Source: Glaciecola nitratireducens FR1064 (GTDB lineage Bacteria; Pseudomonadota; Gammaproteobacteria; Enterobacterales; Alteromonadaceae). From it: a stretch of 64,000 nt of DNA. The notes beneath the pieces were generated by a model. The model saw only the letters and a program-made list of their open reading frames with translations, had not been told where the DNA came from and did no database searches. Position numbers and translations under genes: made by a program. Positions 8,242-17,196 of the stretch are shown in pieces (within the stretch, counting starts at the first letter, position 1; each line of letters opens with the position of its first letter). The stretch covers positions 3,348,001-3,412,000 of the forward strand of contig NC_016041.1 in the NCBI RefSeq assembly GCF_000226565.1. Reading direction: 5' to 3'.

Positions 8242-10743
8242 CTACTGTTGCTGCATCCGCTTTTTAGTAGTCGCTGTGGCAGGAGAATTAGCGGGGTCGT
8301 CAGGCCAAAAGTGTCTAGGATAACGACCTTTCATTTCTTTCTGTATTTGCTTATAACTTCCTTGCCAAAACCCGATTAGATCGTCCGTTGTTTGCAACGG
8401 TCGCTGCGCAGGTGACAGCAACTCACAGGTAATTGGTAGTTTTCCATTTAACAATGTAGGGTGCTCTTGCAAGCCATAAAGCTCCTGCATTCTGACTGAC
8501 AACAACGCTTGCCCTTCATCGTTGTAATCAATTGTTGCTTTTCTATCGGTAGGAATTGCAATACTTTCAGGCAGAAGTGAATCAAGCTTTTTGAGTTGTT
8601 GATAATCCATTTGCTGACTCAATAACTGATAAAACGGCAGGTTTGAAAGTGCCTGCCATGAATTCTTATCAGTTAAAAATGGTAGCAACCAATGTTCAGC
8701 ATTTTTCAGCAGTGCCGATTCAGAAAAATCGGGGAGTTCCTCGTTCTGCACTGTCGTATTATTAACACGATTAAACAAACGGACCCTCTTAATCAATTGC
8801 TGTGAACGAGCATCAAAGGGCAGTGCCTGCATACCCTTTTTCTGAATTTGCTGTTTCCACACTGTGGCTAAAGCATCAGGAGATGGTTTAGGAAGGGCTT
8901 TTTTAGAGTAAGGAATGCGGCCAAAGTAGTCTGATTCAGAGGCTGTTATGCGTTGCTTTTCCTCATCCCATTGGACTAATTCATTTCGTGTAAACAATTC
9001 AGGAAAGTAAGTTTTCAGGTGTTCAAACTGTATTGGTTCAGCATATCGAATAAGCGCGCTATCTGATTGTTTATCTGTCAGCTGCATATTTGCAACCACA
9101 AGCCAACGACCATTGTTTTGTGTCCTCGATTGCTGCCCTAGATGACGTAAAAGTTCATCTTCAGCATGAAGAACCGCACCACTACCATTAGCTAAACTAA
9201 AACGCGCCTCTGAGCGATGCTTTGCGATCCAGTGCACAAAACCAAATGCGAGTAAAATGGAGACGTCTTGCAATGGCCAGTCAACCAGCGGGATATTCTG
9301 CTTATGGTGCCATTGCTTGATAAGCTGCCACAAACTGTGTTGTTTATTTTTGAGTAAAAATATCAAGCGCGGCGTGACTTCAACGGTTTGTGCTTGAGGA
9401 AGTGGATCTTTGCTTTCAAGGAGCGCGGCTAGGGCGCAAGCCAAACTTTGATGCGCGTCGCTCAACTGCGCACTCTTTAGCAACATAATAGCAATATTCG
9501 CATTGCCGCCCAGAGCATGCACTTGGCGTCCAAAATCGCTGATTTTATTGCTTTGTTCCATGATCCCAAGACTGACTAACTTCTCCTCGCCCTGTGAAAG
9601 CTGCGCGGCAATAGGCTGGTCTATGAGCGCTAGTTCAGCCATTGGCGCGCCCCAAATAGCGGCCTCTAGTATTAAATCGGTAACGTCAGACTGCAATATT
9701 TCAGGTGTGGATTGTTGCGCTAGCCGACCATGTAATTCTTTCGACCATAAACGGTAACATGTTCCTGCCATTACGCGCCCCGCTCTCCCCGCGCGCTGAA
9801 TTGCTGAAGCCTGTGAAATTTTTTGACTAGTTAACTGCGTAATACCTCGACGTAAATCAAATATTGCTTTTTTCTCAATGCCGCTATCAACCACCACTTC
9901 AATGCCTTCAATGGTTAAGCTTGTTTCGGCTATGTTGGTGGCTAAAACAATTTTTCGCTTGCCTTCTTTGTTTGGTATCAGCGCGTCTTGTTGCTGTTGT
10001 TTATTAAGGTCTGAAAAAAGCGGTAAGACAATACAATCATCAAGTTTTCGAGAGAGGATTTCTGCGGCTTTTCTAATTTCAAATGCACCGGGTAAAAAAA
10101 CTAAAAAATCTCTGTCGTGTTTTGGAAACGTTTGGGTAACCAGCTCACATACCATATCAACAATCGACGAGCGTGAATTTGACGCTACGTATTGAATATC
10201 CACTGGATAGCTTCTTCCCTGTGATTCCAGCAACTTTGCATCAGGCATTATTTTAGCAATTGCTTGCGCGTTCAATGTGGCTGACATGACTAATATACGT
10301 AAGTCATCTCTTAGTGCTTGCTGCACTTCTAGGCTCAACGCCAGTGAAAAGTCGGCGTGTATACTGCGCTCATGAAACTCATCAAAGATAATCAACCCTA
10401 CACCAGGCAGTTCAGGTGCTGCTTGCAACATCCGCGTGAGAACACCTTCAGTGACGATTTCTAAGCGAGTATCCACGCTCGTTTTATTTTCCCCTCGAAT
10501 GCGGTAACCAACGGTTTTGCCGACTTTCTCGCCCAACTGTTCAGCCAAATAATGCGCAATATTGCGAGCTGCAATTCGACGTGGCTGCAGCATAATAATT
10601 TTACTGTTTTGAAAAGCGGGCTGTTGCAGCAAGAATAAGGGTAACGCCGTCGACTTTCCAGCACCCGGCGGCGCCACAACAATAGCGTTACCATTCTTAA
10701 GATGCAGGCTAAGTGCACTGAGTATTTCCTGTACGGGAAGCAA
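8242..10743 (-). CDS. hrpB: ATP-dependent helicase HrpB
   Basis: The 833-aa protein shows DExH-box helicase motifs in order: Walker A APPGAGKST (about 24-32), DEFH (motif II), SATL (motif III), and QRAGRAGR (motif VI) with TNIAETSLTI before it. A long C-terminal region with the HrpB-type ending (RYPRHFWPDDP) follows. Length matches HrpB of other Gammaproteobacteria (about 810-840). Its physiological RNA substrate is poorly defined. The start is a TTG, chosen because MLPVQEILSAL aligns with the usual N-terminus and no upstream ATG is in frame. The stop lies 2 bp beyond the convergent trhA stop, so the two genes are tightly back-to-back. Confidence 0.95.
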   Translation of the reverse strand: MLPVQEILSALSLHLKNGNAIVVAPPGAGKSTALPLFLLQQPAFQNSKIIMLQPRRIAARNIAHYLAEQLGEKVGKTVGYRIRGENKTSVDTRLEIVTEGVLTRMLQAAPELPGVGLIIFDEFHERSIHADFSLALSLEVQQALRDDLRILVMSATLNAQAIAKIMPDAKLLESQGRSYPVDIQYVASNSRSSIVDMVCELVTQTFPKHDRDFLVFLPGAFEIRKAAEILSRKLDDCIVLPLFSDLNKQQQQDALIPNKEGKRKIVLATNIAETSLTIEGIEVVVDSGIEKKAIFDLRRGITQLTSQKISQASAIQRAGRAGRVMAGTCYRLWSKELHGRLAQQSTPEILQSDVTDLILEAAIWGAPMAELALIDQPIAAQLSQGEEKLVSLGIMEQSNKISDFGRQVHALGGNANIAIMLLKSAQLSDAHQSLACALAALLESKDPLPQAQTVEVTPRLIFLLKNKQHSLWQLIKQWHHKQNIPLVDWPLQDVSILLAFGFVHWIAKHRSEARFSLANGSGAVLHAEDELLRHLGQQSRTQNNGRWLVVANMQLTDKQSDSALIRYAEPIQFEHLKTYFPELFTRNELVQWDEEKQRITASESDYFGRIPYSKKALPKPSPDALATVWKQQIQKKGMQALPFDARSQQLIKRVRLFNRVNNTTVQNEELPDFSESALLKNAEHWLLPFLTDKNSWQALSNLPFYQLLSQQMDYQQLKKLDSLLPESIAIPTDRKATIDYNDEGQALLSVRMQELYGLQEHPTLLNGKLPITCELLSPAQRPLQTTDDLIGFWQGSYKQIQKEMKGRYPRHFWPDDPANSPATATTKKRMQQQ

Positions 10744-10882
10744 GTGAATGAGAGTTCCTAGTGGGTGCGAACACCTAATTTAAACGATGATGTCGATTGA
10801 CGATTTAATGTCTAGCGATAATAGCAAAAACCGTCATTCGGTTCAGTAGCAATTAAACGTTCTACATTTATTATTATTAGCA

Positions 10883-11500
10883 ATGAAACCACAGGCAAAG
10901 GAATGCCGAAGCATGAACCGTCGACAAAGTAGAAAGAAGATAAAATCCCTCTCAAAATCGAAGTTAAAAGGCACAACGCTGATAGAACTGATGGTCGTAA
11001 TCGGTATTTTAGCAATAGTGGGAACGCTAGGAGTCCCCAGCTTCTTATCAATTATCACCAAAGCTAGAATTACATCCGAAACTAATCAGCTTAATAGCCT
11101 TATTCGCTTCACACGCTTCACTGCAATCGATCAGCAGCAGACGGCTGTATTGTGCCCTGCCGATAATTACAGCCAGTGCAGTGAAGACTGGAATGCACCT
11201 AAAATTGTTTTTATCGACAGCAACTACAACAATGAGCGAGAGCCACTGGAGCCGCTGCTGATGAGCATGCCGAAAAGCACTGCAAACAACCAAATTTATA
11301 GCCGCAATAAAACGATTAAATTTTATGAAAGTGGCGTTACTGCCAGCCCCGCGAGTTTACGTATCTGCCCCGCCTCTCAGGAGGCTAATTACGCGAGGCT
11401 GTTAACCGTAAGTTTGCAAGGAAAGATAAAGCTCAGTTCAGATAAAAACAATGACGGCATACACGAAAATAGTGCAGGCAAGCCGCTAACTTGTTTATAA
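10883..11500 (+). CDS. GspH/FimT-family pseudopilin, type IV minor pilin-like
   Basis: A prepilin peptidase site is clear: K-L-K-G30 | T-T-L-I-E35-L-M-V-V-I-G-I-L-A-I-V, with the invariant Gly before the cut and Glu at +5, followed by the hydrophobic N-terminal helix. The leader is unusually long and basic (30 residues from the first ATG, 20 if the ATG at 10913 is used). The body has Cys pairs (CPADNYSQC, CPAS...C) and the GspH-like layout, including a C-terminal segment LLTVSLQGKIKLSS. It stands alone here, without other pilin genes. It would be a low-abundance pilus or pseudopilus tip subunit by family. Start choice is uncertain. Confidence 0.8.
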   Translation: MKPQAKECRSMNRRQSRKKIKSLSKSKLKGTTLIELMVVIGILAIVGTLGVPSFLSIITKARITSETNQLNSLIRFTRFTAIDQQQTAVLCPADNYSQCSEDWNAPKIVFIDSNYNNEREPLEPLLMSMPKSTANNQIYSRNKTIKFYESGVTASPASLRICPASQEANYARLLTVSLQGKIKLSSDKNNDGIHENSAGKPLTCL

Positions 11501-11534
11501 CAGTGATGCTTTTCTGTACGAGACCAGATAATAA

Positions 11535-12509
11535 CTAAGGGCAATCTTTCGCGATTTGTGCAATCTTTTGCCCCGTATTTGGGTCCTCTATAAAATCAAT
11601 TGTCCTTATACATCCATCTTTACTGCTGCCGCTGACAAAAGATGGAGCAGTAAGAATTGCGGTGTCTCCGGCGACATTCATTCCCAAACTGTTGATATAA
11701 TCAATCATCGCTCCAAGATCTATCATATCTTCAGTAATTTCATCTACGTCGTCCATTGCAAAAGCCGCAGTTGGAATTCTAACTCCGTTTGCAAAAAATG
11801 CTCTTTTAGTTACTTTTACAACTGCTTTTGAGCCGCTGCTCCATGTTTTAAAGGTTATTTCAACTTCTATAAGAGTGCCGTCAGCCATTAATACGAGAGT
11901 AGATGCAATTTCAGACATACCTGCTTTGTTATCTATAAAATTTCTGAGTCTCTTACTAATAGCAAGCAGAGCATTGTTCCATTTCAAGACTACATTATCT
12001 CTTGTCTCTGTCAGTGATAGGATATCATTGAGTTTATCCTCTATAATAAATCCAGACTCTCCTGGAGCCTGAAGAGCTTGCGCAGCGCTTTGCAAAGAAC
12101 TGTCTAACCAGAGAGTGAGTTCAGGCTCCTCTTGAATGAGTCTAAGTGTCTCTGCTATCCACATATTTTTTAAAGTTCGATATTCTTTGAGGTTCGATTC
12201 AACAATCTGATAACTAGTGGTTTTTGGTAATAAATTAACATCGACGATAGACGAGTTGATTCTCGAGGAGTTATTAGTGACATTTATATCTGCGTCTACC
12301 AGATTCAATTGTGCTGAATCAAATACCGTAAACTGATAATTACCCGGAGTCAGGCTATTTTGCATTGCATGCCCCTCGACTTTATAAACGATTTCCGTTT
12401 GGTTGCAATTCCTACAGTCGAGAATTATCTGCGAGTAACTGACTTTTGAAAAGAATAACGTCGAAATGAATGTTAGTGATATGGCGGTATGTAAATTAAA
12501 GAGTTTCAT
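11535..12509 (-). CDS. Unknown secreted protein, 324 aa
   Basis: A signal peptide is visible (TAISLTFISTLFFSKVSYS, cleavage likely before Q-I-I-L-D). The mature protein begins with a C-x-x-C pair (DCRNCNQ) and ends with Cys residues (GCIRTI, DCP), which suggests disulfides in the periplasm or outside the cell. The middle is predicted helical (residues 110-200) and the end is mixed alpha/beta. No family was recognised. Codon use looks somewhat more AT-rich than the neighbouring ribosomal genes, which may mark an accessory gene. It is convergent with the pseudopilin gene, 34 bp apart, and is transcribed away from the terminator at 12637. Confidence 0.7.
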   Translation of the reverse strand: MKLFNLHTAISLTFISTLFFSKVSYSQIILDCRNCNQTEIVYKVEGHAMQNSLTPGNYQFTVFDSAQLNLVDADINVTNNSSRINSSIVDVNLLPKTTSYQIVESNLKEYRTLKNMWIAETLRLIQEEPELTLWLDSSLQSAAQALQAPGESGFIIEDKLNDILSLTETRDNVVLKWNNALLAISKRLRNFIDNKAGMSEIASTLVLMADGTLIEVEITFKTWSSGSKAVVKVTKRAFFANGVRIPTAAFAMDDVDEITEDMIDLGAMIDYINSLGMNVAGDTAILTAPSFVSGSSKDGCIRTIDFIEDPNTGQKIAQIAKDCP

Positions 12510-12636
12510 AATATGTCCATATACGACTAATTTTTAATTGTACTAAAAGGTTTTCATGGTTCAATTCGCAAGTCAAATTATACGCAAAAACCCATGCTCA
12601 AGCATGAGAATGCCAACTTTTAGGGGCGGTAAAGTC

Positions 12637-12666
12637 AAAAAAGCCGCTACTAAGAGCGGCCTTTTT
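12637..12666 (-). terminator. Terminator after the four-FAS1 lipoprotein gene
   Basis: GCCGCT (12643-12648) pairs with AGCGGC (12655-12660) across the loop ACTAAG. A-rich and T-rich tracts on both sides make it usable in either direction. It lies just downstream of the minus-strand FAS1 gene that ends at 12690. Confidence 0.85.
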
Positions 12667-12689
12667 GTTTGAGTTTCACCCGCAAAAGA

Positions 12690-14897
12690 TTAATTGCTAT
12701 TAAGTGTCTCAGTAATTACCGTATCGATTACATGAATCACGCCATTTGTGGTGTAGATGTCAGAAATGATGACGTTAGAACCTTGAATCTGTAAAGACAC
12801 TTGCTCTTGCTTGGCTGTAGACCAAACTCCACCAGCGCCCTCACCAAGTGCGTCGCCTGCTTCGGCATCAGTAGCGTAGAAGTATAGAGGGCGACCCAAG
12901 TAGGTAGCTTGTACCGTATCATCGCCTCGCGTAATGGTACCCAGACCTGGAACAGAAGATACTTCACCATCAGCTACAAGCACTGGTGGCCAAGTGCTTG
13001 CGCATCCATCTACACAAGCACTGCTAGCTGTGCCTAAATCGCCGTCGAAGGTATACAAAGTGAAACCAGGGTTATCAGAGGCTGCACCACCGACTAGGCG
13101 TTGATTTGCTGCATCATAGGCAACTTCACTTGTTTCGCTGTCCATCGTAGCAGCAAAGTTAACAAGCGCAACGCTCACATCTTCCATAGCTACTGTATCT
13201 ACGTTTGCGCCGTTTGCAGCATACGCATTTAATGAACCTATTTCAGCGCCAGATACAACGTGCTGCAATAAAACACCGCTCAGCGCATCTACGTCACCCA
13301 ATAGGCCAGCGAGCACAGGCTCTGGAATTTTTGCAAATGCAGCATCAGTCGGCGCAAATACAGTAAATGTCGCCGTTTCATCATTCAATGTATCGACCAA
13401 ATCGGCAGCAGTAAGGGCTGTCACTAAGGTTTCAAAGCGGTCATCAGCAAGAGCCACGTCGACAATAGTGCCAGTACGCTCATTTGCTGCTGGTATTGGC
13501 AATATTACTTGGTCAATTACGTGAATTACGCCATTGTCAGCCATTACGTCAGTAGCAGAAACCGCTGATTTGTTCACAAACAAGTTAGCGCCACTTAGTG
13601 ATAATGCAACCTGAGCTTCGTTAGCTACCTCTACTAGATTATTGTCTGACTGTGCAGCCATTACTGCTGCATCTTGTAAAATAGCAGAGCCAGAGATAAC
13701 GTGGTTTAGCAGTATATTAGAAAGCGTGTCAGTGTCTGCAAGAAGTGCAGCAATTGTTTCTTCGCCTAGCAATGCGAAAGCGTCATCAGATGGTGCAAAA
13801 ACTGTAAAGTCAGTATCTGTATTAGCTAGCACGCTGTCTAAGCCAGTTGCTTCTAAAGCTGCGACTAAAGTTGTGAAGTTTCCGTTTTCTCTTGCAACAT
13901 CAACAATGCTCTGTGGTGGAGTTGGGAGTTCAACGTCACCTACAACAACCATATCAAGAACGTGGATAATACCATTAGTGGTGTAGATGTCGGTCATCAC
14001 TACGTTTGCACCACCGAAGGTCAGTGTGTCAGTTTCTGCGTTCAGCCCAACTGGGATCATGGCGCCTGAAGCAGTTGTTGCATTTTGGCCATTTAGACTA
14101 AATGCAGTGACTGCATCCACTTCACCTTCTACCACATGTTGTAACAAAACAGCGCTCAGCGCATCTGTGTCCGCGATAAGTGCTTCTAATGTTGCAGGAT
14201 CGATCATTTCAAACGCTGCGTCAGTAGGTGCAAACACTGTGAAGCTTGCGTCTGGGTTTGCCAGAGTATCAACAAGACCCGCTGCCTGCACTGCCGCAAC
14301 CAGCGTTTCGAAGTTACCATTAGCAATCGCTGTTTCAACGATATTGTCGGTTGGCTCACCGCGCGTTGTAGGAGGGGTTAGCACAGCATCGATCACATGG
14401 ATAATACCGTTATCCGTCACTAAATCAGTTGTTGTAACTGTTGCTCCATTCACGAATAAGGTCGTGTCAATAAGAGATAAACCTACGCTCGCACCATTAA
14501 CTGTCTGAACGGTGGTACCTGCAGCAGCTATCGCCGTTTCTGCATCTACCGCACCTTCAAGAACGTGATAGGTAAGAATGCTGCTCAACGTATCAGGATC
14601 AGCAAGTAATCCATTTATTGTCTCTTCGCCTAGTAATGCAAACGCTGCATCAGTTGGCGCGAATACTGTAAACGATGCATCTGCATCATCTAAGGTTACG
14701 TCTAAGCCCGTTGCTTGTAATGCTGCAACAAGCGTCGTGAAACCACCATTATCAACCGCCGCGTCAACTATTGTGACAGGCTCTGCCGGCGGCGGTGGTG
14801 GTGGTGGTGGATTTATTGCAATAGCTTCGTCGTCATTACACGCTTGCAAACCAAATATCGCAGTTGCGATTAACAATGCTGTATTTATTTTTTTCAT
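12690..14897 (-). CDS. Lipoprotein with four FAS1 (fasciclin) domains and an embedded COG4315-type domain
   Basis: I choose the ATG at 14897, giving MKKINTALLIATAIFGLQAC, a lipoprotein signal with Cys at position 20, and an AGGAA ribosome site just upstream. A Pro-rich linker follows. Four FAS1 domains come next, each with the H1 motif TFTVFAPTDAAF (or a variant) and the H2 motif NGxIHVIDxV: about residues 40-170, 180-320, 325-460, and 465 to the end. The fourth is split: between its halves lies about 90 residues with YTFDGDLG, C-V-D-G-C-A-S-T-W-P-P and GRPLYFYATD, typical of the secreted lipoprotein_15/COG4315 repeat. FAS1 domains mediate adhesion or matrix contact. The protein is probably anchored in the outer membrane. 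Confidence 0.85.
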   Translation of the reverse strand: MKKINTALLIATAIFGLQACNDDEAIAINPPPPPPPPAEPVTIVDAAVDNGGFTTLVAALQATGLDVTLDDADASFTVFAPTDAAFALLGEETINGLLADPDTLSSILTYHVLEGAVDAETAIAAAGTTVQTVNGASVGLSLIDTTLFVNGATVTTTDLVTDNGIIHVIDAVLTPPTTRGEPTDNIVETAIANGNFETLVAAVQAAGLVDTLANPDASFTVFAPTDAAFEMIDPATLEALIADTDALSAVLLQHVVEGEVDAVTAFSLNGQNATTASGAMIPVGLNAETDTLTFGGANVVMTDIYTTNGIIHVLDMVVVGDVELPTPPQSIVDVARENGNFTTLVAALEATGLDSVLANTDTDFTVFAPSDDAFALLGEETIAALLADTDTLSNILLNHVISGSAILQDAAVMAAQSDNNLVEVANEAQVALSLSGANLFVNKSAVSATDVMADNGVIHVIDQVILPIPAANERTGTIVDVALADDRFETLVTALTAADLVDTLNDETATFTVFAPTDAAFAKIPEPVLAGLLGDVDALSGVLLQHVVSGAEIGSLNAYAANGANVDTVAMEDVSVALVNFAATMDSETSEVAYDAANQRLVGGAASDNPGFTLYTFDGDLGTASSACVDGCASTWPPVLVADGEVSSVPGLGTITRGDDTVQATYLGRPLYFYATDAEAGDALGEGAGGVWSTAKQEQVSLQIQGSNVIISDIYTTNGVIHVIDTVITETLNSN

Positions 14898-15292
14898 AAC
14901 CGTTCCTGGGTTGTTGTAGTCATAATCATCTACGCCACTGATTTTTTCCAAGATCAACGTCTTGATCTGTGAAATTATTTTTGTGACAAGAAATCACGAA
15001 TTAAAACAAATATCTCATTGTTTTTTATGAAAAAAATCCAATAAAGTCATATGTTAAATTATTGTAATGAAAGTTTTTTAATGTAATATCCGTCTCAAAA
15101 GGACGTAAGAGATGACTATGCGAGCAGGGTAATTTCGTCTTTACCTAAGTTATTTAAAAGCTAACTTAGTATTTCAACATAAAGGTTTTAGTGAAGTGAA
15201 TGAAATAGGCTTGCATAATCTTAAAGGCTTTCTTCGCATAATTTTTACGTCGCTTGTTATGCACCAGCTATTATTTTTTTTCATTCTCGATA
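14898..15292. other. Intergenic region without a recognisable gene
   Basis: This is a 395-bp AT-rich gap between the FAS1 lipoprotein start and the end of cphA'. It must carry the FAS1 gene promoter on the minus strand. No convincing terminator for cphA', no small ORF with a ribosome site and no structured RNA were seen. Confidence 0.6.
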
Positions 15293-17134
15293 CTAAGCCC
15301 TTGTTTGAGAGCGCGCGGTTATGAGCGCTTGAACTTTTTCTCTATCACTTAAGACGAATAGTAATACGAGGTCTCCAGCTTCGGCATTATCCAGTATTTT
15401 TTTAGCGCCAGCTAAAGGGTCGCTAGCCAATATAATGTCATTTTTAGAAATACCGGTTTCAAGTAAATATTGTTTAACTAGCAGAGAAATTTCATTCGGC
15501 TCTCGACCTCTAAGATATTTCTCAATTTCCGCTAAAACATATGTTTTAGGCTTTAATTCACTCACGATTTTGGCTACATCGAGGATATCTTTGTCCGAGC
15601 GGTCACCAGCATGGCTAAACATAACGTGCTTGGCTTTAGCCGGCATATTAGAGGTCATATTGACTAACGCACGCATACTATGGCTATTGTGTGCAAAGTC
15701 GATAATAACCGTCACACCGTCAACTTGATAAATATTACCCCTACCTGGATTATCACTTGCATCACTGCCAAAATTCATTAATCCAGAAAGTACGTCTTCG
15801 TCGCTGAATCCTAAAGCCTTAGTTAATCCAATAACGCCCAATGCATTTTGTATATTGTGTCTGGCGGTACCATCCACAGTCATTGGGACATCAGCAATAT
15901 CGGCAATGCTAACTTGCTCTTCCCTGCTGTATACAAATTGATTATTTCGAACAAAAACACAAGGACGCTGCTGGCTTACTGCCTGCACTATTTGACGGTT
16001 ATTTTGATCTTCACTAAACCAACAAATAGGCACGTTGAGCTTTTCAGATTCTTTGACTAACAATGCATCATCTGCATTTAGCACTAATGTTCCCTGCGCA
16101 AAGTCATTCCCTTTTGAGATCGCTTTTGAAACCATCGTTTTCACTTCTGCAATCTCTTCAACGGTATTGATGCCGTATTGCCCCAAATGATCGCCGGCCA
16201 CGTTTGTTATCAGTGCAGCATTTGCAACTTGTACCGGTAAACCTCGTCTTAATAGACCACCACGGGCAACCTCTAAAAAGGCAAGCTCAGTTCGCTTGTC
16301 TCTCAGTAGCATTCTTGCGCCACCCGGGCCCGAATAATCGCCTTCATCAATGATAGTATCGCCTACTTTGATAAAATCAGTTGAGGTAACACCGGCATTC
16401 AATGATGCAGCTTTTGCAATTTCTGCGGCAAGACGAACACTTGTTGATTTGCCGTTTGTACCGGTTACTAACGCTAAAGGGATAGCGGAGTATAGCTGCC
16501 AACTGATTGTTTTAGGATCTGGGAATTTGTCGATAGACCACGTTGCAGACTTAGCCCCCATGCCTAAACTAATTTCATCGTCATCAACTAGGCAAACGAC
16601 ATTATGAATGTTTGCTTGATTAATGAATTCAAGCAGCGCAGGGTTTCTTTCTTCAGCAATGGTTTCTTTTAACGCAGCTAAACGAGGCAGCATGTGAACT
16701 GTTGGTGTGCGTTTACTATCAGTTGAGGACTCGTTAAGCGTTGAGGGCTTTTCACCCGCTGAGGGCTTTTCACCCGCTGATGGCTCCTCACCCGCTGATG
16801 GCTCCTCACCCGCTGATGGCTCCTCACCATCAGACAATTCTGCAACACACAAGTCCCATGCCAACTCAATGAGGTCGCAAGCACTGTAAAGTAAATCCAT
16901 CGGTGCAGAAATTGATAAGCTTGCGCCGCCTTCATAAAGCCTTTCATAGCAGTTCGAAGGCCACGCATAGTCACTGCCTAAGGTAATTTGACAGTGATAC
17001 AGGTGCTTTCGCCAACAGTCGATGACAGTTTGAGCCGCTATGCCATTAAACAAAACATCGATGATCGCACCAGGTTCGTCCGACAGTAAATTCGGGCCTG
17101 TTAATCTTCTTACTTCATCAAGTTCAAATGTCAT
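15293..17134 (-). CDS. CphA'-type Mur ligase, cyanophycin synthetase paralogue lacking ATP-grasp
   Basis: The C-terminal two thirds are a Mur ligase: P-loop GTNGKST at residues 225-231, then E-V-A-R-G-G-L-L-R-R-G, N-V-A-G-D-H-L-G-Q-Y-G, T-A-R-H-N-I-Q-N-A and D-F-A-H-N-S-H-S-M, all closely parallel to the neighbouring CphA. The N-terminal about 190 residues contain no ATP-grasp domain and carry a run of SAGE(E/K)P repeats. Length (613 aa) is far below CphA (about 900). Such a short second synthetase next to cphA is known as cphA' in several heterotrophic bacteria; its reaction is not clear to me. It differs from cyanobacterial CphA2, which keeps ATP-grasp. A strong AAAGGAG site precedes the start, 62 bp after cphA, so the two form an operon. 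Confidence 0.85.
   Translation of the reverse strand: MTFELDEVRRLTGPNLLSDEPGAIIDVLFNGIAAQTVIDCWRKHLYHCQITLGSDYAWPSNCYERLYEGGASLSISAPMDLLYSACDLIELAWDLCVAELSDGEEPSAGEEPSAGEEPSAGEKPSAGEKPSTLNESSTDSKRTPTVHMLPRLAALKETIAEERNPALLEFINQANIHNVVCLVDDDEISLGMGAKSATWSIDKFPDPKTISWQLYSAIPLALVTGTNGKSTSVRLAAEIAKAASLNAGVTSTDFIKVGDTIIDEGDYSGPGGARMLLRDKRTELAFLEVARGGLLRRGLPVQVANAALITNVAGDHLGQYGINTVEEIAEVKTMVSKAISKGNDFAQGTLVLNADDALLVKESEKLNVPICWFSEDQNNRQIVQAVSQQRPCVFVRNNQFVYSREEQVSIADIADVPMTVDGTARHNIQNALGVIGLTKALGFSDEDVLSGLMNFGSDASDNPGRGNIYQVDGVTVIIDFAHNSHSMRALVNMTSNMPAKAKHVMFSHAGDRSDKDILDVAKIVSELKPKTYVLAEIEKYLRGREPNEISLLVKQYLLETGISKNDIILASDPLAGAKKILDNAEAGDLVLLFVLSDREKVQALITARSQTRA
16739..16828 (-). repeat. 18-bp tandem repeats in the cphA' linker
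   Basis: About five copies of an 18-bp unit (TGAGGAGCCATCAGCGGG or a variant on the minus strand) encode the hexapeptide S-A-G-E-E/K-P. The three copies nearest the gene start are essentially identical and the others differ by a few bases. The array lies between the N-terminal segment and the Mur ligase core and keeps frame. Confidence 0.9.
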
Positions 17135-17196
17135 ACTGCTCCTTTCTCGTCAGATTGTTCATGCATTTAGCTGCTCGTATACTAATAGAATGCAAA

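Noticed and set aside
13642-14919. Plus-strand ORFs opposite the FAS1 lipoprotein.
   Set aside because: They arise from the Ala/Thr/Val-rich repeats of the FAS1 gene read backwards; the minus frame has the lipobox and domain motifs.
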